Assembly (NCBI RefSeq): GCF_963678635.1
Contig: NC_087066.1
Coordinates: 21,791,996-21,855,995, forward strand
Source: Symsagittifera roscoffensis
Lineage: Eukaryota; Xenacoelomorpha; Acoela; Convolutidae
Length of the DNA stretch: 64,000 nucleotides
Direction of reading: 5' to 3'
Shown: positions 58,772 through 64,000 of the stretch, one piece after another
Position numbering within the stretch: the first letter of the stretch is position 1
Layout of the letters: each line of letters starts with the position of its first letter
Notes under the pieces: generated by a model
What the model was told of the DNA's origin: nothing
Database searches by the model: none
The model's input: the letters and a program-made list of their open reading frames with translations, nothing else
Program-made: the position numbers and the translations under genes

Positions 58772-58835
58772 CATGTGGCCTAGTTGATACCACAAACGTC
58801 TAGCTATTGAGAGATCGAAAGTTCGAGCACCCACA
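58772..58835 (+). repeat. tRNA-like SINE head
   Basis: TGGCCTAGTTGATACC (A-box form) and GTTCGAGCAC (58821-58830, B-box form) at tRNA spacing. There is no full cloverleaf by eye. Confidence 0.5.
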
Positions 58836-58908
58836 GGAGATTTTTCTCTATCTAGAAATAGGCTAAATTTAGCTATGTTTTGATCAAAAATTAGATCAGA
58901 CATAAAAT

Positions 58909-59124
58909 GGCTCTTTTCCAGTCCCCCCTTTGAATTTTACTGAAACTCATTATGTGAAAATCTATTTAAAATGACTTTTCATGTCTAAACTGCAATAAAA
59001 CGTGGCAGCGTGAACAGGTGAACAAATTTTGACAACATTTATAACATGCAAAATGCCGTGTGAACAATTTTTGAACAGCTTTATTTTGATTTTTTACGAG
59101 GGGGTGGGAAACTGGAAAAGAGCC
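58909..59124 (-). mobile_element. MITE with GGCTCTTTTCCAGT ends
   Basis: 216 bp, GGCTCTTTTCCAGTCCCCCC...GGGAAACTGGAAAAGAGCC, flanked by CATAAAAT (58901-58908) and CATAAAGT (59125-59132). It is inverted relative to 16620-16841 and shares the GTGAACAG/CGTG words. Confidence 0.82.
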
Positions 59125-59386
59125 CATAAAGTATATCAAGAACATCCCTGCTTGTATTAAACAATTCAAAAGAATTTCTGGCCAGATATTTGGATTGAAA
59201 GTTAAGTATTTCTCGCCAGAATTAAAGAAATTATGCTTTTCATTTTTTGTTTATAAGATAAAGCATGGAAAATTTAATGTGGGTTCTCTTGACAGCCTTG
59301 ATAAAAACAGAATATAATTTTAAAAATAAATTTTTTGCTGGAGCTTTTTTATCATCAAATAAACACATGCACAAATTTTTGCTGCT

Positions 59387-59554
59387 CTTTTCCAGTTTCC
59401 CAGCCCCGTTGTAAAATTACATAATAAAGATTTTCAAAAATTGTTCACGCGGTAATGAAATGATGTAAAATTTGTTTTTGTGTTCACGCTGACACGTTTT
59501 AATGCAGTTTATAACATGAAAAAACATTTCAAAAAATTTTCAAGCTCTTTTCAC

Positions 59555-59586
<32 letters not shown>

Positions 59587-59640
59587 ACACACACATTTCA
59601 GTTTCAGTTTTTAAAGGTTTCGTTTTACGTTGTCATAATG
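59387..59640 (+). mobile_element. MITE remnant with C/AC microsatellite
   Basis: GCTCTTTTCCAGTTTCCCAG begins a copy related to 16620-16841 (GTTCACGCTGACACGTTTTA at 59483-59502). It meets a second GCTCTTTTC end followed by a C run and (AC)n at 59557-59594. Confidence 0.65.
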
Positions 59641-60259
59641 TAATGAAATTTGCGTGGTGAACAAACTAACTATTGTGAACACATTTGAGCTTCCTGTCTT
59701 AAATATATATTCGACTTTCATATATTGAATTTCAGAAACGCGAATTTCAGAAACCCGAATTTCAGAATTGAATTTTGCGAATCGTTACTGTGAAGCCGCG
59801 CCAACATGCGATTTCAAAAAAACCAGGTAATCAAAGCTTGATAGATACACGCATAATTGAAGATGAAATCGTTCGACTAAAAATCAAATTTTGAATTAAC
59901 CGACTTAATGCTGACAGAGTAATTAGATGTGGACGAGCGGAGAAGCTAACGAGGGGTAGTCCACGCAAAAGTATGGATTATGAAACCTGAGTTTTCTTCT
60001 TTTTTGTTTTTTTTTTCACTATAATCCTTGTTTTTTTTCACTATAAAATTTCATCTTATCAAACAATTTTTATAAAGGCCGCTGATTGGCTGATTACGTC
60101 CTTAAGATAGCTCGCGATAGCCTCCGTGAACACGCAAGGTACCCTTAATCAAAGACATGAATTTGCTCAATGTATCATCATGGATGCATGGATGGGGATG
60201 AAGTTAACACAATGAAGATTTATGTTGAAATGTTTTGTATCAATATTCATACCAGAGGT

Positions 60260-60713
60260 CAGGGGCGGATTTAGGGGGGGGGGCGGGGGTTAGGGGGCGG
60301 ACACCTCCTTCTCAGGGATTCGACCCCCTGCCAACTCAAAGGGTCCCTCCCCCCTTTGGTACTTTTTAAGAAATCCATTTTTGGCCGACCGACCCTAAAA
60401 TTTTTCTAAAGGCGCCTTTGGCGCCAATATTTACTTATTTTGAGGGGGAGCGCGCGCCAAAAAAAACGCAACTTTTTTGTCAAAATTTTCCAAAAAGTGC
60501 CCAAAAAGAAAAGTGCCCAAAAACGGCTTTTTTGACCTGTTTTTTCAAAAAATTGCCTGCGGCGCACACAATTTGGCCAAAACAGGGTCTTTTTTACTGC
60601 TTTGGGAGAGCTCGGAAAATCAATCTGGTCGACCTAAAAAAAGGTCGTCAAAATTTTCGAAATTTTTTTGAAAATCCGCCCCCCCCTTCGAGAAAATTCT
60701 AGATCCGCCCCTG
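60260..60713 (+). mobile_element. hAT-type MITE, copy 6 (best preserved)
   Basis: 454 bp, CAGGGGCGGATTTAGGGG...AATTCTAGATCCGCCCCTG, flanked by perfect 8-bp duplications CCAGAGGT (60252-60259 and 60714-60721). It keeps a single core TTGGGAGAGCTCGGAAAATC...GGTCGACC, the segment expanded in copy 3. No transposase is encoded. Confidence 0.93.
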
Positions 60714-60721
60714 CCAGAGGT

Positions 60722-63609
60722 AACCAGAGGGGTCATCGCGCAGCTTGTTTTGCTCAGAAAGTTCAAAAATTTCACTTTGTGTAGGCGTGTCATTTTTTAT
60801 AGATCTGTATTTTAATCAAAAAAAATTGATTTGAGCTATTTCTATAGTTCTTTTAAGAAATATATGCTTAACTTGCTTTAGCATAACTTGCTATAACTTG
60901 CTGCGTATTTTTGACCATTTCGAAGTTTTTGATAACCATTGCTGCCTTTTATAAAACAGATGAGTATAGCTAGAAAAGTCCATCTATTTTTTGGATTTTC
61001 TTGCTTTTTTCGCAATTGTCTGAATTCAAAGTAAAAAACTTTAAACTTTAAGATCAAAAACCAGAAAAAATTTGAGAAGTAGAAAGAACAAAAAATTTGA
61101 ACTGATAGCAAAATGGACATATTAAAAAAGTAATAATTTTTCGACTCACCATTAATTTTCGTTTGATAAAATACCATCAGTCTACACGGAGAGTTTATTT
61201 AAGGCAATTGGTACGCATTAGATTTTGCTATCAGTATGCTCACAAAAACTATTGTATCACAAAAATCAGTATCACAAATAATCATCATCTACAAAATTGA
61301 TCAAACAACATGTCTTCATGAAACACTTTCAACTGCAATTTGCCTAAATTTAAAAAATTTCGAAAAAATTATTTAGTGTCGAGAAAAACCGGTTTGAAGT
61401 TTTAGATTGTTGGTCTAATCTCTAGCGTAAAAACGAGAGAGCAGGCTTATTTTGAAATTTTTGATCCAAAATCAGCTACCTCAAATAATCATCGGAATGA
61501 GTCGATATAATATTATTTTAAATTTTCAACAAGTTCTCCCTCTTTCGGGAAAAAAACAGTTTTATTTTTTTTAAATTTTGAGCAGTAAAATTGAGCGAGT
61601 AGGTTTCATGAAAAAAACCCTTCAGCTAAAGGAAATTTTATATCTACTTCAGGAAAACTACTTTTGGAAAATTCATATAGAGCTTAATCGGCAATCAAAC
61701 TTAAAAGTTTACTATTTTGCATAAATAAAAAACATTATAAAACATTTTAAAAACATTCCTAATTTTGATTTTTCATGTTTTGTTTCCTATTTATTTTTCG
61801 AAGACAACTGCTGTCATTTATGCCTTACTAAATATCGAATTACGCGCGCGTTGATTAGGTTCAGAACAATTCTGAAACTGATGATCCAATCAAAAATTGA
61901 TTCGGATGCATGGGTTTTTATCGTCTACGTCACATCAAACCTACGTGAAAGGCCCTTGGTTGACTATTTTTTTTTCAATTAAGCAGTTAGTCGTATAAAG
62001 AGTTTCTTCTGTTATGTTTTGTGTTCCCATAACTTTTTACAGCGACTTTTTTCTCTATTTTTTAGCACGCGCGCATTCTTGTTAAAGCATGTGTAATCAG
62101 ATAATTAGATTTCCAATCAATAATATATCAGCTTTGTTTCTTCAAATTTATGACTATAGTTATAAAAATTTTAAATTGACTCTTTTTTCTTCGAAAATGA
62201 TATTGTTGTCGCTTATGGCGAAATCAGCTTTCCCTAATATTGCAATGACGCGTAGTAAGCTGTTTTTTTTAATTGTCTAGCTCACACTGCGCGCAACTCA
62301 TCAAGAAATGCTAACGTTTTCTCTGATGAAATCCCAACTTCACATTGAAAATTTAAAAACAGTAACTTTGATTGGTCTGGTGAAATCTGTTCTGATTCTA
62401 TCAAATAACATTTACGCTTTTGCGATATATTTCAACAAGAACGTAGCTCTCCTTAATGGGCCTGAGTTTGTTTGGTAAATCAAAGTTTTTCTAAGGCTCT
62501 TCTTTCGAATCAACTTTGATGAATTTGTAGTTGCCCAATTGGGAGCATTGAGTTTTTTTGGTTTTATTGAACTATTTCTTGTTTTTTGGTTTTATTGAAC
62601 TATTTTTTGTTCTCATCAGTCATTTCAAGATCGAAATAGAAAATTGGGACAGTTTTCAGAGTGAATCTAACAATCAATTCTTTCTGCACATAATTTGAAA
62701 CTTTTTTGATACAAACACGGATTTACTCAAATAAAAAGCTAAAATTATATAAATGCTATTTTTTTGCAAAATCTTAGGTATTTTAGAGATTTGTTAAATT
62801 GAATTCAAAATAGCAGTTTTTAAAAGCTCTGGCATAAAAAAGTGTGGAGATTCATTCGAAATTTTAAAAGTTGAGAGGTGTCGAAGAAGCTGGTCTGAAT
62901 TTTGAAAATATCTCGAGATTGACATTAATGAATCTTTCATCATTTAGTTCATTTAAGTATTTCAGCACTCCGTGTTGTCAGCCTTCCAATCAATTTTAAT
63001 AATTCAAAAAGACAATTTTTTTGAGAAAACATTATAGGGTCGTAAAGTTCGTGCTAATTGCAAGACACTTGTCAATCCTTGATTTCATGCAGTTGCAATT
63101 CGGTTCGTTTAAATCACGTGAAATGGAATTATTAGGATTTGAGGGATTTTTTGTTTTTGTAGGGATCCATCCGCAGTCATCATTTTTTAAATCAATTTCA
63201 AAGAAAAAAATCTAAATAAAAGCTAAATAAGTTGACAATTGTATTATTAAATAAGCCATTTAGTCCATCATGTTTAAACGTCTCACAAGGGTGAAGCAAA
63301 ACAGGAGTGAATTAATTTTAGTTAAGCTCATTGAAATTTTTTTTATTCATCCAAAAAAACTTGTGAAATTGGCAAAATTTTTGACTGGAATACTAGAGAA
63401 GAAGGTTTAAGTCCCAGTCGAATTTTTCTTTTTGTTTTTTTTTGCAAAATTTGTTGTTATGATTTCTTATGATGTATAATATTAGCTGTTAATTTAAATA
63501 TTGCTGTTTGAATCTCATGGTGTACAATGTATAACTAGAGAAGATGAAACAATCTCGTTATCTACTCTTTTCAACTCGCTAACTCTTTGTGTTATCAAAC
63601 TATTTTGAT
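60722..63609. other. Non-coding stretch
   Basis: AT-rich; no supported gene, RNA or bounded repeat. At 62546-62610 a short TTGGTTTTATTGAACTATTT word is doubled. Confidence 0.4.
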
Positions 63610-63627
63610 TTGAATGAATTTACTATT

Positions 63628-63725
63628 CTTCTTTTTTTTCTTCTTCTTTTTTTGCTTCTCCTTCTTCTTCTTCTTCTTCTTCTTCTTCTTCTTTTTCTTC
63701 ATTTTTTTCTCTTCTTCTTCAATTA
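63628..63725 (+). repeat. TTC-rich microsatellite
   Basis: An interrupted (TTC)n / (CTT)n tract; the Phe-rich reading frame over it is an artefact of the repeat. Confidence 0.95.
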
Positions 63726-63944
63726 TTATCCGAGATAGTTTCTCAGCTTTTTTGCTAACGGCATCGACAACTCTACAGTTTAGTTTGAAATTACACTGTT
63801 CTCTATAAATGAATTCAAGTTTTCCTTAGGTCATAAAAATTTCCTTTTCAAGATATCGATAAAACTAATCGTTGAAGCTTAATAGAGTGCTGGGTATATT
63901 TGCCATCACTATACATATCTACCTTTTAATTCCTATTATTGTTC

Positions 63945-64000
63945 CGACTTTCGTAACGAAAGTAACGGAGTATTTGTTTCGGGGTGGGTTTTTTTTCTTC
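63945..64000 (+). repeat. 500-bp dispersed repeat, 5' end running off the window
   Basis: TTGTTCCGACTTTCG, CGAAAGTAACGGAGTATTTG and CGGGGTGGGTTTTTTTTC match the start of copy A. The rest lies beyond the right edge. Confidence 0.6.

Noticed and set aside
63614-63808. Phe-rich 64-codon frame
   Set aside because: Produced by the TTC microsatellite.

Overview
The window looks like metazoan nuclear DNA, probably from an AT-rich, repeat-laden invertebrate; the species cannot be told from the sequence. Support comes from a spliced class A peptide-type GPCR gene, canonical GT-AG introns, Ty3/gypsy and copia-type retroelement remains, a MULE transposase with a FLYWCH finger, hAT-type MITEs with 8-bp target duplications and tRNA-like SINE heads. 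There are no bacterial operons, rRNA genes or CRISPR arrays. Positions 49646-49845 are an assembly gap of 200 Ns.

Layout. 1-7920: about 49 copies of a 160-bp satellite with nested higher-order periods, running off the left edge. 8000-12660 (minus): a decayed retroelement in copia-type order (gag, protease, integrase), split by a 2.4-kb Mutator-like element at 8366-10729. The satellite lies where the RT domain would be expected. 13791-14203: a hAT MITE. 14417-19299 (plus): a candidate two-exon gene for a 115-aa unrecognised protein, whose 4.5-kb intron holds a 1.89-kb tandem duplication full of MITEs and tRNA-like sequence. 20602-24223 (plus): a 3'-truncated gypsy element with one LTR, gag, protease, RT and RNase H, broken by a frameshift at an A7 run, a nonsense codon and a second frameshift. 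25900-26208: a foldback element.

30162-38031 (minus) carries the best-supported host gene: five exons whose splice sites and phases all agree, giving a 384-aa seven-helix receptor with N1.50, D2.50, a DRF motif and a C-terminal PDZ-type ending. Its introns hold a ~21-bp minisatellite joined to a long hairpin, a hAT MITE and a field of AT-rich palindromic words. 39-48 kb, 54 kb and the right edge carry an unclassified dispersed repeat of about 500 bp. 51371-52895 is a hAT MITE whose internal 89-bp segment has been amplified about 13-fold. 53300-54010 is a decayed coding region of unknown origin. The rest, to 64 kb, is AT-rich DNA with further MITEs, a SINE head and microsatellites.

The two host genes are unrelated as far as can be seen. 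The window mainly records successive transposon insertion and three separate cases where part of an element, or sequence next to it, became a tandem array.
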